Source: Bacteroidota bacterium
GTDB lineage: Bacteria > Bacteroidota > Bacteroidia > Bacteroidales > JAGONC01
Length of the DNA: 64,000 bases
Assembly: GCA_026391695.1 (NCBI GenBank)
Contig: JAPLDP010000033.1
Coordinates: 1-64,000, forward strand
Reading direction: 5' to 3'
Shown: positions 25,793 to 35,538 of the stretch, piece by piece
Position numbering within the stretch: position 1 is the first letter of the stretch
Layout: every line of letters starts with the position of its first letter
The notes under the pieces: generated by a model
What the model was told of the DNA's origin: nothing
Databases searched by the model: none
Seen by the model: only the letters and a program-made list of their open reading frames with translations
Translations under genes and position numbers: made by a program

Positions 25793-27228
25793 TATAATTT
25801 AATCTTTTTATCCAGTTCTTCAACGTAGGTCCTGAATTGTTTGTCGGTTTCGATGAGGTTATTCACTGTCCGGCAGGCATGCAATACAGTTGCATGGTCT
25901 TTGTTTCCGCAATGCAGCCCGATTGTGGCCAGCGATGATTTAGTATGTTTTTTTGAGAAAAACATCGCCAGCTGTCTCGCCTGAACGATTTCCCTCTTCC
26001 TCGTTTTGGAATTAATCATGTCAACAGGAAGTTTGAAATAGTCGCAGATAACTTTTTGTATATAATCAATGGATATTTCCCTCGATGTATTCTTGACGAA
26101 CTTGTCGATCATCTGCCGTGCCAGCTCGATGGTGATGACTTTTTTATTTAAGGATGACTGGGCCAGGATGGAAATGAGCGCTCCTTCCAGTTCACGTATG
26201 TTGGTGGTGATGCTGTAAGCCAGGTATTCAACCACGTCATTTGGCATGTCGATGCCGTCATTATAAAGTCTTTTCCTCAGGATAGCGATGCGTGTTTCCA
26301 GGTCGGGCACCTGGAGATCAGCGGCCAGCCCCCATTTAAAACGGGAGAGGAGACGTGGCTCAATGCCCTGGAGTTCGACGGGAGGCTTGTCGGAAGTGAG
26401 GACGACCTGTTTAAAGTTTTGATGAAGATGATTGAAAAGGTGGAAAAAGACATCCTGCGTTTTTTCTTTATTTGTAAGAAAATGGATATCGTCCATGAGC
26501 AGCACATCAATCATCTGGTAGAAGTGGACAAAGTCGTTATGGCTGTTATTCTTTACTGCGTCAATGAACTGGTTGATGAATTGTTCGGCCGACACGTACA
26601 GGACGATCATTTCAGGGAAGGCGTTTTTGACCTGCAATCCAATGGCATGAGCCAGGTGAGTCTTGCCTAGACCCACATTACTATATATGAATAATGGGTT
26701 AAAGGCCGTTTTGCCAGGGTTGGTAGCTACAGCAAAACCGGCTGATCGTGCCAGGCGGTTGCAATCACCTTCAATAAAATTATCAAAAGAATATGACTCT
26801 ACGAGTTGTGAGTTTATCTTGAGCTTCTTCAGCCCGGGGATCACAAATGGATTCGGTATTTCTTTTGATTTGCCTCTGTTGAGGTCGATAGGCATGGAGA
26901 CGGGCTGATTTTTTGTAGCTTTCCTGTTTGTCGTCGGAACCTTGATAGTATAAGGAGCTGAATTATTGTATGATGCATCCATGACAATGCTGTATTCCAA
27001 CCGGCCATTTGCACCCACTTCGTGTTTGATCGTCTTTTTCAGTAAACTGATATAATGCTCCTCCATCCACTCATAAAAGAACTGACTTGGTACCTGGATA
27101 GTCAGAACATTGTCATCAAGTTTGACAGGGATAATCGGTTCAAACCATGTTTTATAGCTTTGATAGTTTATATTATCTTTTATGATTTTCAGACAATTGT
27201 TCCAAACCTCTGAATGATCTTTTTTCAC
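25792..27228 (-). CDS. dnaA: chromosomal replication initiator protein DnaA
   Basis: Initiator ATPase that binds DnaA boxes and opens oriC. 478 residues with all four domains: N-terminal domain I (residues 1-85, VWNNCLKIIKDNINYQSYKTWFEP), a linker, the AAA+ core with Walker A GLGKTH (186-191) and Walker B VLLMDDIHFL (242-251), and the DNA-binding domain with the DnaA signature GLHCGNKDHATVLHACRTV near residues 440-458. It is the first gene of an operon with a dehydratase and an RsmI-like gene; dnaN is not adjacent, as is common in Bacteroidota. Confidence 0.97.
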   Translation of the reverse strand: MKKDHSEVWNNCLKIIKDNINYQSYKTWFEPIIPVKLDDNVLTIQVPSQFFYEWMEEHYISLLKKTIKHEVGANGRLEYSIVMDASYNNSAPYTIKVPTTNRKATKNQPVSMPIDLNRGKSKEIPNPFVIPGLKKLKINSQLVESYSFDNFIEGDCNRLARSAGFAVATNPGKTAFNPLFIYSNVGLGKTHLAHAIGLQVKNAFPEMIVLYVSAEQFINQFIDAVKNNSHNDFVHFYQMIDVLLMDDIHFLTNKEKTQDVFFHLFNHLHQNFKQVVLTSDKPPVELQGIEPRLLSRFKWGLAADLQVPDLETRIAILRKRLYNDGIDMPNDVVEYLAYSITTNIRELEGALISILAQSSLNKKVITIELARQMIDKFVKNTSREISIDYIQKVICDYFKLPVDMINSKTRKREIVQARQLAMFFSKKHTKSSLATIGLHCGNKDHATVLHACRTVNNLIETDKQFRTYVEELDKKIKL

Positions 27229-27710
27229 TGGTGTCGTTTAACTCAAGCTTTTTAATACAGAATTTTTAATAAATTTTCGCTAATCTATTCTTTACCAGTT
27301 CGATTGAACCAGTTTTTATAGTCCTGTCTTTCTCGAGAGGGGGTGGTATTTATTATTCACAAAAGTGATGTAAAAAAAGTTTAAAAAAAAATGTTTTTTC
27401 TATTGATTATTAAAAAAATTGTCTTATGATGAATCCGTTTGCATACCTGAAAATATAATAAATTTCTGCTTGAAAATATTCTATAAAGCTTTGAAACAGA
27501 ATAAAAAAATTCATAAATAAAGACGATCAGATACTTTTTTAAAGATATAAAAATAATCGGGAGTTTTAAAAGAAAAAAAACACCCTTTCTGTTAAATTTT
27601 ATGAGGGATAATTTTGGATACCCAATATACTTTTTATAGGTTTAGAATTTTTGTACCATGTAGCTGACTCAGATAGGGATAATGAATATAATGTACATGG
27701 CATAGAATTA
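27229..27710. other. AT-rich gap upstream of dnaA; weak oriC candidate
   Basis: 482 bases without a gene, very AT-rich, with A-runs and T-runs. I find only one good DnaA box-like site, TTATTCACA at 27353-27361 (fits TTATnCACA). That is too few to call an origin. It must hold the dnaA promoter, but I see no clear TAnnTTTG element on the - strand. Confidence 0.35.
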
Positions 27711-28325
27711 TTACTGTGATTTCAAGTAGTTAAATTTCAGATTGTTAATTTTAGATAATCTTTCGCAGACGCGATGTGCCTGCAATTTTCGTACCGTGAA
27801 AATGATCCGGCAACGGAGGTCAAATGCAGTTTCAATTTGTTCAATGTTCTCCTCTTTCATGATTTTCATTACATCATTCATCGCCTGGTAGTCGAAATTA
27901 ATCTCAATAAAGTCTTTAACGGTTTTGGTGACCATGATGGCTTGGTCAAGAGCCTCTCTGGCCGCAGTCCTGTATGCGTTTATCAGCCCCGGTATGCCCA
28001 GTTTGGTTCCTCCGAAGTACCTGACTACCACTATTAATACGTTGGTCAGGTCATTTGATACCATCTGTCCGTATATTGGCCGTCCGGCGCTGCCTGAGGG
28101 TTCACCGTCATCATTTAACCGGTAAGAGGACTTATCCGCACCCAGCACCCAGGCATAGCAATGATGTAAGGCATCATGATATTCCTTTCGCAGGCCCATA
28201 AGGATTTGTTTAATGGATTCTTCGTCCTCAACAGGATAGGCAAGGGCAATGAAGCGGCTGCCACGGTCACGGTACTGGCCTGATGAGGATGAAGCAATGG
28301 TGCGGTAAGTGTCGTTTGCAGGCAT
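27711..28325 (-). CDS. IMPACT/YigZ family protein (UPF0029 and DUF1949 domains)
   Basis: A 204-residue cytosolic protein. The first ~115 residues are the IMPACT/UPF0029 domain (SRFIALAYPVEDEESIKQIL, HHCYAWVLG, DGEPSGSAGRPI, VVVVRYFGGTKLGIPGLINAYRTAA), nearly complete in its conserved motifs. Residues ~130-200 are the ferredoxin-like DUF1949 domain. Bacterial members are poorly understood and may act in translation or ribosome-related stress control. It is divergent from the STAS-kinase gene, with 153 bases between them. Confidence 0.92.
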   Translation of the reverse strand: MPANDTYRTIASSSSGQYRDRGSRFIALAYPVEDEESIKQILMGLRKEYHDALHHCYAWVLGADKSSYRLNDDGEPSGSAGRPIYGQMVSNDLTNVLIVVVRYFGGTKLGIPGLINAYRTAAREALDQAIMVTKTVKDFIEINFDYQAMNDVMKIMKEENIEQIETAFDLRCRIIFTVRKLQAHRVCERLSKINNLKFNYLKSQ

Positions 28326-28426
28326 GTTTTATTTTCCCGGATAAAAATAGCAAATAAAATCGAAATCGGGATTGATGTGACAGGTGTCAATCTGAATCCG
28401 TAATGACAATTCCGGAATGTATTTTA

Positions 28427-28434
28427 TACATTTG
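28427..28434 (+). promoter_or_regulatory. -7 promoter element, TACATTTG
   Basis: Matches TAnnTTTG and lies 44 bases before the STAS-kinase start, in the divergent gap with the IMPACT gene. No clear -33 element. Confidence 0.5.
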
Positions 28435-28478
28435 CACTATTGTGTGATTAAAAAATGTAGCAATAAAATTTTTCATAG

Positions 28479-30797
28479 ATGCAAATTACTGTTCAAATGC
28501 GGGAAGGAGTGCCCGTCTTCATCCTCAACGGCCAGTTCAATGCTCTCGGTGCGGCTTCATTTGATGAGGAGGCAGCCAAACTTCCATCCGATATCCATTA
28601 TGTCATCATTGATTTCTCGGATTGCCAGTTTCTGACCAGTGCAGGGATCCGTTCACTGATCAAGCTCGAAAAAAAGCTGCTGGAGAGAAAAGGCAGAATA
28701 CTGCTGGCACACCTGTCAAATACTATCCATCAGGTTCTCGAGATATCAGGCTTATCGCGCCAATTCAGGCTTTTCGATACCGTCGGCAATGCCTCGGCAT
28801 GGATACAGGCTTCAGAGGATTCGATGAAACACATCGTTTCATATAAAAAGAGTGAACGCAAATATCTGGTCACGGATTTATCCATCGAAGGCACACAACT
28901 GCATATCTGGGGATTGTCACCAGGCAGGCAGGCCGAAAATTTCATACATGCTGCGTTAAATGAACTCGATCTGGCCATTGGAACAGGTTGCCTCTCCGCC
29001 AGCCGCGAACAGGCTAATGTGTATGAAGGCCCATTCCTGTCAACAGGGACATTTTTTGGCTTCATTCCCTTTGACAGGTCTCTCCCATACGATTATCTCA
29101 TAGCAGCAAAACCTTCCGAAACAGGTGTGTATATTAAAAGTGGCTTTAATTTCAGAGGGAAACCATCAGTGATTTTCGAAACAGACTTGGATTTCTCAGG
29201 GAGATACAGCCAGATGGTTCAGGATGTTTTCTCATTCATGAAAGAGAAGTTACACCATATTCCTGCAATTGCCGGATTTCTATATTATTCTGAATATGAT
29301 TTTCCCGCCGAAGATGTCAGGGAAATTGAACGGAAAGAAAAATGCCTGTTGTCATTTTCTGTGGCCATAAACGATGCCGGCCTGTCGGACCTTAATGATG
29401 ACGCGCTGGAGCGGTCGCTCGGAAATATAGGTTTCACAGCCATCAATGAGGATATCCGTTTCTTTGGTCTGACGGTGACACTGAGTGAAACAGAAGAAAT
29501 CAAGGATTACTCGGATATTACGCATAGCCTGCATTCATTTATTGATTCGGATAACTTAGCCGCAATCATTCCGCTGGATAAAGATACCAGGATTACAAAG
29601 GGTAAGATATGGGTATATATTCCGGATACCATTCAAAATGCTGAGGATGCCCGCCTGAAAATTGAAACCGTCGGAGATTTTCCGGTGCCTGATGAATGGC
29701 AGATCATTATCAGGAATATCTATAAAGATTGCAGCAGGGTTGTTCTTGATCCCATTCATGGCGGATTCTCTGCAAAGACCTTTCATGTGACCAGCTTCGA
29801 TGATCAGGGCCGCAGGAGGTTGCCGACAGTATTGAAAATGGCTGGTATCGATATCATCGACAGGGAAGAAAAAAATTATAACCGCTATGTAAAAAACTAT
29901 ATCCTCAATAACAGCACCTCCATTATGGGCAGCTATAAATATGGCGAATGGAAAGGTCTCTGCTATTCCTTTGTTGGGATCAATGGGCCCGACAGCATCA
30001 TTACGTGGCTCACCCATATTTACAAATCACAGCCATCAGTGAAACTGGCACCCATATTCGACCGCATATTCACTGATATCCTTCGGCCATGGTATGGGCA
30101 ACCAAGGCTTGAAACTATTTTTCCTTTCAGAGATCATAATCCTTTACATACCTTCTTCCCGGACATTTTTAAGGATGCCGAAAATATTTTATGCATAAGG
30201 TCTGATAAACAGTACATTCATATCCCTGAACTGGGCCGGGAGATAATCAATCCCTACTGGTTCCTTGAACATGAATTTAAAAGGAGGGAGAATTATTCAA
30301 AACTCTGGTACACGTGCATCACACACAGGGATCTGAATATGCAAAATATCCTTCTCGATGAGGTGGAGAACATTTACATCATCGATTTCTCTGAAACACA
30401 AGCAGGCAATGCCATTGCCGATTTTGCCAGGCTGGAGCCTATCCTGAAGATCGAGATGACAGATCTTAAAAATGACGCAGATCTCAGGGCCATTCTGGAA
30501 TTTGAACAGGGTTTGCTTGTGCCGCAGAGGCTGAATGAAAAGCCTGAACTGAGTTATCATGGCCATGACACAGCCGTACCAAAGGCCTATGAAGTGATTT
30601 GCCGGTTACGACAGTATGCCGACAAGGTGACCATTTTTGAGGAGGACATACTTCCATATCTCCTGGCGGTGCTGGAATGGACTTATCCTGTTGTCAGTTA
30701 CAAAGGAGTTGACTTGATCAGAAAACGTTACTCTGCCGTGAGCGCTGCTTTGATCTGTGAGAAAATAATGGAACTGGATAAAAACAGCCTTACTTAG
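28479..30797 (+). CDS. STAS domain - unknown domain - phosphotransferase (kinase-like) fusion
   Basis: A 772-residue cytosolic protein. Residues 1-112 are a STAS domain of the anti-sigma antagonist type, with Ser54 in CQFLTSAGIR at the position phosphorylated in SpoIIAA. Residues ~115-400 match nothing I recognise. Residues ~425-770 look like an aminoglycoside/choline phosphotransferase-type kinase: a glycine-containing loop HGGFSAKTFHV, likely ATP-binding Lys453 (LPTVLKMA), a Glu-bearing helix, catalytic loop HRDLNMQN (Asp618, Asn623) and metal-binding Asp636 in IIDFS. All core kinase residues are kept. It may switch itself or a partner by phosphorylation. Its 3' end overlaps the convergent CoA-binding gene by 8 bases. 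Confidence 0.75.
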   Translation: MQITVQMREGVPVFILNGQFNALGAASFDEEAAKLPSDIHYVIIDFSDCQFLTSAGIRSLIKLEKKLLERKGRILLAHLSNTIHQVLEISGLSRQFRLFDTVGNASAWIQASEDSMKHIVSYKKSERKYLVTDLSIEGTQLHIWGLSPGRQAENFIHAALNELDLAIGTGCLSASREQANVYEGPFLSTGTFFGFIPFDRSLPYDYLIAAKPSETGVYIKSGFNFRGKPSVIFETDLDFSGRYSQMVQDVFSFMKEKLHHIPAIAGFLYYSEYDFPAEDVREIERKEKCLLSFSVAINDAGLSDLNDDALERSLGNIGFTAINEDIRFFGLTVTLSETEEIKDYSDITHSLHSFIDSDNLAAIIPLDKDTRITKGKIWVYIPDTIQNAEDARLKIETVGDFPVPDEWQIIIRNIYKDCSRVVLDPIHGGFSAKTFHVTSFDDQGRRRLPTVLKMAGIDIIDREEKNYNRYVKNYILNNSTSIMGSYKYGEWKGLCYSFVGINGPDSIITWLTHIYKSQPSVKLAPIFDRIFTDILRPWYGQPRLETIFPFRDHNPLHTFFPDIFKDAENILCIRSDKQYIHIPELGREIINPYWFLEHEFKRRENYSKLWYTCITHRDLNMQNILLDEVENIYIIDFSETQAGNAIADFARLEPILKIEMTDLKNDADLRAILEFEQGLLVPQRLNEKPELSYHGHDTAVPKAYEVICRLRQYADKVTIFEEDILPYLLAVLEWTYPVVSYKGVDLIRKRYSAVSAALICEKIMELDKNSLT

Positions 30798-31242
30798 GAT
30801 ATTTCCCGAAAACCTTCACAAAGAATCTGTGAAACCTGTGGAATGACCCGACAGGATGCGAAAACATAAGGATACATTCCTTAAATACGATATTGCTCTT
30901 GCTGGTATTAGCATACTCAATTACCGCTTTATTCTCAGCGCCTTGCTGTATCCAGAAATGCTTTATTCCGCGTTCTTCGCCGGCTTTGATAAGATCAAGC
31001 GTTTTGAAGGGATTTGTCGTGATGACTATTCCTGTAACATCCGGCGGTAAAGACTTGATATCAGGGTAACATTTCTCGCCCTGAAAAACATCCATGTGAG
31101 GATTTACCGGATATACTTTCAGGTCTTTCTTTTTCAACTCTTTAAAAGCTGCATTACCGAACTTATTTTCTTTCCTTGAAACGCCGACTATAGCGATGGA
31201 TTTTTGGCTTGTGAAATCCTGAACTGATTGTAGGGTTGTCAT
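30790..31242 (-). CDS. CoA-binding domain protein (YccU-like)
   Basis: A 150-residue single-domain Rossmann-like protein of the CoA_binding_2 family. The motif SIAVVGVSR-like IAIVGVSRKENKFG starts the fold, followed by VYPVNPHMD and VTGIVITTNP. The last part, KHFWIQQGAENKAVIEYANTS, is typical. E. coli YccU is a homologue of unknown function. It converges with the STAS-kinase gene. Confidence 0.85.
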   Translation of the reverse strand: MTTLQSVQDFTSQKSIAIVGVSRKENKFGNAAFKELKKKDLKVYPVNPHMDVFQGEKCYPDIKSLPPDVTGIVITTNPFKTLDLIKAGEERGIKHFWIQQGAENKAVIEYANTSKSNIVFKECILMFSHPVGSFHRFHRFFVKVFGKYPK

Positions 31243-31360
31243 AGTAAGAGAATTTTATTTCTGGAAATGAATTTTTATTACGGCAAATATCGCAAAGATC
31301 ATTAAGTATACCAATGAATTTCCTGAAAATTCTCTAAAAGGCTTTTAATGTCAGCTAATA

Positions 31361-32095
31361 CTACTTGTCCCTTGTCAGCGGAACAAACCTTACCGGTATT
31401 AAATCCTGTGTGATGGTGCGGTTACCTTTCTTTTTTACAAGTATCAACGATTGCACCATGTATGGATCACCAACAGGCAAAACCATGAGTCCTCCATCCT
31501 TTAACTGGTCAATAAGTGGTTGAGGGATATCCTCGGCTCCTGCAGTCACTATTATGGCATCAAAAGGTGCAAACTCATCCCATCCGTTATATCCATCACC
31601 ACATTTAACGGTAATGTTCTTGTATCCCAGGGTCTCGAGTCTTTCTTTTGCAGAATTAGCGAGCTCACAGATGATCTCGATGGTATAGACATGGGCGACA
31701 ATTTCAGCCAGTACAGCGGCCTGGTAGCCGGAGCCTGTTCCAACCTCGAGGACTTTATAACCGGATTGTGGCTTGATGACTTCAGTCATATAAGCTACAA
31801 TGTAAGGCTGAGAGATGGTTTGCCCGGATCCAATAGGCAAAGGATGGTCTTCATAAGCACTATTCAGATATAGATCAGGAACAAACAGATGCCGCTCAAC
31901 AGTGCGCATAGCCCGCAAAACTGCCGTATCCTTCACTCCTCGACGTTCGATCTGATCAATGACCATACGTTCCCGGCGTATCGTATAAATGTCTTCCTGG
32001 GCGTGGGAACAACCGGCGATAAGAATGAGGATGAACCAAAGACCAATCGTTATACAAAAAGGCTTGATTATCAATTTACTACTTATTATTTGCAT
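31361..32095 (-). CDS. pcm: protein-L-isoaspartate O-methyltransferase, lipoprotein form
   Basis: Repairs isoaspartyl residues by SAM-dependent carboxyl methylation. The methyltransferase core is clear: DHPLPIGSGQTISQPYIVAYMTE, the SAM motif VLEVGTGSGYQAAVLAE, and DAIIVTAGAEDIPQPLIDQL. The N-terminus is unusual for Pcm: a hydrophobic signal (residues ~11-27) ending in the lipobox LIAG before Cys29, so the enzyme is predicted to be an exported lipoprotein. SAM is not known to be available outside the cytoplasm, so either the location is cytoplasmic-facing or the signal is misleading. A later internal start (Met45 of RRERMVIDQ) would give a cytosolic form. Confidence 0.88.
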   Translation of the reverse strand: MQIISSKLIIKPFCITIGLWFILILIAGCSHAQEDIYTIRRERMVIDQIERRGVKDTAVLRAMRTVERHLFVPDLYLNSAYEDHPLPIGSGQTISQPYIVAYMTEVIKPQSGYKVLEVGTGSGYQAAVLAEIVAHVYTIEIICELANSAKERLETLGYKNITVKCGDGYNGWDEFAPFDAIIVTAGAEDIPQPLIDQLKDGGLMVLPVGDPYMVQSLILVKKKGNRTITQDLIPVRFVPLTRDK

Positions 32096-32202
32096 AAGGG
32101 ATTAAACAAAAGATTTATACCATTAAATTACACAAAAATGAACGTTAATCCAATTGTTTTTTGATATATAAATTAATTGGTGTTCATGTCCCCAAATGGA
32201 TT

Positions 32203-33630
32203 TCACCTGATAAGAAGCATTTTCCCTGAAAAAAACCGGTCATCGATTGTTATTTCGTAATAATAGATACCGGATTTATGACCCCGTGCATCCCAATGGA
32301 TGCCATGTTCACCTTTTTCCTGAAATGTATTGACTAATCCGGTGACCTTTTGTCCCTGATGATCAATTATTTCAATCTGGATGTTTGCCGGTTCATCTAA
32401 GGTGTAAATGATTGTGGTCGATTCTGAAAACGGATTCGGTATATTATAGGTTCTTAAATTTCTAACGGAGAAAATGTCATCCTGGGTGGACAGAATCCCT
32501 TCTTCATTAAGCTTCAATATCCACATATCACTGAATTCACCAAATTGATAGCTTGTAGTCCCTCCAACGATATACCCTCCATCATCTGTCTGATGAATTT
32601 CTTCGGCCCATGAGTCTGAATAAGCATTTTTTTGATAAAACCTTGTCCAGACAGAATCCGCGGTTTCATCTAATTTCATTATAAAAAGACCATTTTCTCC
32701 TGATAGCTGCCGGCCGTGGCCTGAACAGATGAATCCACCATCGGAGGTTTTTTCTATCAGGTAGATACTCGACCCTGGCTCCATTGCATAAGATTTATCC
32801 GTCAGTATATTTCCATTTGCATCCAGATAATAGAAAATGATCAAGTTACCATAATCCTGCGTCACAGCAACAATATACTGGTCGTTATTGGTTTCTTCAA
32901 CTGAAAAGGCAATTTCATAGTCAGCAGTGCCGAAAGTTTTTGTCCACAGCGTGTCACCGTATCGGTCAAGTTTCATTGAAAAAATATCGTACCCGTTTTC
33001 AGGATTGGTGTATATCTGTCCGACCATAATGTACCCTGTATCCGATGTCTGTTTCATTTGATAAATGACTCCATAATCTTCGCCCTGGTAAGTTTTTATC
33101 CAATCTGTTTCTCCGTCTTCATTTAGTTTCAGAAGGACAATCTTATCAGGCCATTCAGAATAGTTACAACCAAGGACTATATAACCCCCGTCAACCGATT
33201 TAATGACATCATTGGCGAGAAGTTCCTCAACCTCATATTGATAAGTCCATATTGTATCACCCGTTTCTGTCAATTTTATGATCTTCATTTTCGTTCCCTG
33301 GCTTACTGAAGTCGGCGACGTGAATCCGGATACAACATAACCTTCGTCGTTACTTTGAATGACGGATAATGCCCAGTCCGCCTTTTCGAAGTCAAAAATT
33401 CTCGTCCACAGTGTATCACCAAGAACATCCAGCTTCAATATCCACATGTCATTTGTATCGTAATTGATGCCTGTACAGCCGGCAACGATATACCCTCCGT
33501 CGGATGTGTGTTTGATGGATGAAGCCACTTCTTTACCACCTCTGGAATAGGTTTTCTCCCAGGTAAGCGTTTGTCCACTGACAATGATTGTCAGGAAAAA
33601 CAGTGAAAGTGTCAGGAAATGACTTTTCAT
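32203..33630 (-). CDS. T9SS type A sorting protein with beta-propeller-like repeats
   Basis: A 475-residue secreted protein. A signal peptide (residues 1-19, ending VSGQ) is followed by about eight copies of a ~50-residue repeat of the form SDGGYIVAG ... WILKLD..GDTLWTR, as in delta-60/beta-propeller repeat proteins. The C-terminal ~80 residues are a complete T9SS tail: NIPNPFSESTTIIYTL, IEIIDHQGQKV, GIHWDARGHKSGIYYYEI, KMLLIR. It would be secreted and anchored by the type IX system. It is the last gene of a three-gene operon with two DUF3857 proteins (5-base gap). Confidence 0.88.
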   Translation of the reverse strand: MKSHFLTLSLFFLTIIVSGQTLTWEKTYSRGGKEVASSIKHTSDGGYIVAGCTGINYDTNDMWILKLDVLGDTLWTRIFDFEKADWALSVIQSNDEGYVVSGFTSPTSVSQGTKMKIIKLTETGDTIWTYQYEVEELLANDVIKSVDGGYIVLGCNYSEWPDKIVLLKLNEDGETDWIKTYQGEDYGVIYQMKQTSDTGYIMVGQIYTNPENGYDIFSMKLDRYGDTLWTKTFGTADYEIAFSVEETNNDQYIVAVTQDYGNLIIFYYLDANGNILTDKSYAMEPGSSIYLIEKTSDGGFICSGHGRQLSGENGLFIMKLDETADSVWTRFYQKNAYSDSWAEEIHQTDDGGYIVGGTTSYQFGEFSDMWILKLNEEGILSTQDDIFSVRNLRTYNIPNPFSESTTIIYTLDEPANIQIEIIDHQGQKVTGLVNTFQEKGEHGIHWDARGHKSGIYYYEITIDDRFFSGKMLLIR

Positions 33631-33635
33631 GATGA

Positions 33636-35537
33636 TTATAACGTTCTTGTCAAAACTGCCTGAATTTTATCAGCGTTATAAATCTTTTGAAGAAAGTCAA
33701 CTAACTCCGGATAGGTGGAAGCAGGTGATATAATTTTATTCATTTTTAAACCTCTAATATAAAATATCTTATTCTCTTGCTGACCAGTGGTCATATAGTA
33801 TTCCCCAAAAGTAGATGAAAATTGTATGTTTTCCGGAATAGATTCGATTTTAAAATTATCAGGAATATGAAAGATGATGGTATCGGCATTCTGAAAAGGG
33901 TATCTGATGACAACTTCTGTTTTTCGTTCATCAATGGTTTTTGGGACTGAGGAAAGTTTGCCAAGGGGATTAAGTGAAATAAACATGCGTTTCCCCGTCA
34001 CTGAGGCATAGGTATTCAGAATTAAATCCAACTCTTCATGAACCCGAGGTACCGGGTTTGATTCGACTTTATAGAATATGTTCTTAATTATATAATTAGA
34101 TAGTGGTAACGTGTTGTAATACCATTTTTTTTGTTCTTCAGAAGACTTATTGATTACCACTGATATATCATCGAATTTTAGCCCTGAATAGGTCGTTTTG
34201 ACAGAGGCTTTTGCTGAACCGGATCCATCTATGTGCATTTCCATTTTTCTGGAACGGGTATTGTCAGCAAGTCCATAGGAGTTGGTTTTAACAATTTTGC
34301 CGCCATCTTCTGTTATGAGAAGAACATGACGGTCATCTGTAAAGTTACCGGTATAACCAAATGGATTTGTTTTACTTGTACATTCGAGCCATATTGTATC
34401 TTTTTCATTGGGTACGCAAAGTATGATATGATTCGTCTGGTTCGAAGGAAAATCAATCATCAGATCCATTTCATTATTTCCGGCTCTCACCTCAGTATAA
34501 TACGAGTTAATGCCTGCAGCATTTAATAAAGCTCTTGTATAATTTACAAGAGCTTTACAATCACCATATTTCACTTCATCCACCTTATCTGCACCTATTG
34601 GCTGGAAACCGCCGATTCCGAGCTGAATACTGACATATCGTGTTTTTTCCTGGACATAGTTGTAAACCCTTCTGATGATTTCAATTCTGTTTTTACAGTC
34701 CATTGTCAGTTCTTTAATTTCTGTGATCGTAGATTCAGGCAATATATCCCTTCCGGCTAATAAATCCTTAGTCCACTGACCATAACTCTCCCAGCTCTCC
34801 ATGTTACCTTTATAACCGCCATATTTAAATTCATTTGGTGCTGTAATGACCAATGGAGTATATTCGTACAGATAAGGACAATATGGTTCTTTTTCTTTGA
34901 CGGTCAAATTACTGACACTCCATTGATAAATTGTTGTACCCTTTTCATAAGAAATCTTTACCTGTTCCGGGATATTTAATTCCTTATATCTGAAATTCAG
35001 ATTTTTAGGCATAATAATTTGAAAGGTGGAATGTTGCACTGACAGATCATAGTCGTATTGTGGTTGCCAGACGGGGTAATTAATTAAACTGGAGTAGGTT
35101 ACTTTATAATTATACTCAACGGTGAATGGATATGAGTTGACGTTGGGAGTAAAATGCCTGACCCTGTTTTCTTCATATAATGAAAACCCACTGGCAGCAC
35201 TGAAATCTTCAAAGTCAGCATTTTTAAGCTTTAATATAAGTTCTCCCTCCTTGTTATAAATTTTCCCATCAATCTCTGATATTCTAATAAATGAATTATA
35301 AAAGACATTAAGATCAGCAAACACATCACCGCTTTTGTTTAGTACGGTTATTGCCAAATGAACTTTTTTAATAGCCATACTAATAGAATAGACCGTAAAT
35401 ATCAGATCATAGTCTCGGTATATGGCAGCAGTATTTTCCAAAAGGGGAGAAGGAATTTCAGCCACACTATAGTTCTCCTGACCAGATACAATGATCGAAA
35501 ATATAAGCAGGAAAGCTAAAATCAGTCTGAACTTCAT
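33636..35537 (-). CDS. DUF3857 and transglutaminase-like domain protein
   Basis: About 633 residues from ATG 35537, which lies one base after the upstream stop and begins a clean signal peptide (MKFRLILAFLLIFSIIVSGQ). DUF3857 covers about residues 40-200. The transglutaminase-like core follows, with the Cys in KYGDCKALVNY and His in NHIILCV; the third position is Glu in WLECTSK rather than the usual Asp. The remainder is a DUF3858-like beta domain. Exported to the periplasm or outer membrane. Family function is unknown; it probably acts on surface proteins or peptides. Second gene of the operon. Confidence 0.85.
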   Translation of the reverse strand: MKFRLILAFLLIFSIIVSGQENYSVAEIPSPLLENTAAIYRDYDLIFTVYSISMAIKKVHLAITVLNKSGDVFADLNVFYNSFIRISEIDGKIYNKEGELILKLKNADFEDFSAASGFSLYEENRVRHFTPNVNSYPFTVEYNYKVTYSSLINYPVWQPQYDYDLSVQHSTFQIIMPKNLNFRYKELNIPEQVKISYEKGTTIYQWSVSNLTVKEKEPYCPYLYEYTPLVITAPNEFKYGGYKGNMESWESYGQWTKDLLAGRDILPESTITEIKELTMDCKNRIEIIRRVYNYVQEKTRYVSIQLGIGGFQPIGADKVDEVKYGDCKALVNYTRALLNAAGINSYYTEVRAGNNEMDLMIDFPSNQTNHIILCVPNEKDTIWLECTSKTNPFGYTGNFTDDRHVLLITEDGGKIVKTNSYGLADNTRSRKMEMHIDGSGSAKASVKTTYSGLKFDDISVVINKSSEEQKKWYYNTLPLSNYIIKNIFYKVESNPVPRVHEELDLILNTYASVTGKRMFISLNPLGKLSSVPKTIDERKTEVVIRYPFQNADTIIFHIPDNFKIESIPENIQFSSTFGEYYMTTGQQENKIFYIRGLKMNKIISPASTYPELVDFLQKIYNADKIQAVLTRTL

Positions 35538-35538
35538 A

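Noticed and set aside
27229-27710. oriC
   Set aside because: Only one DnaA box-like site was found; listed as a weak candidate only.
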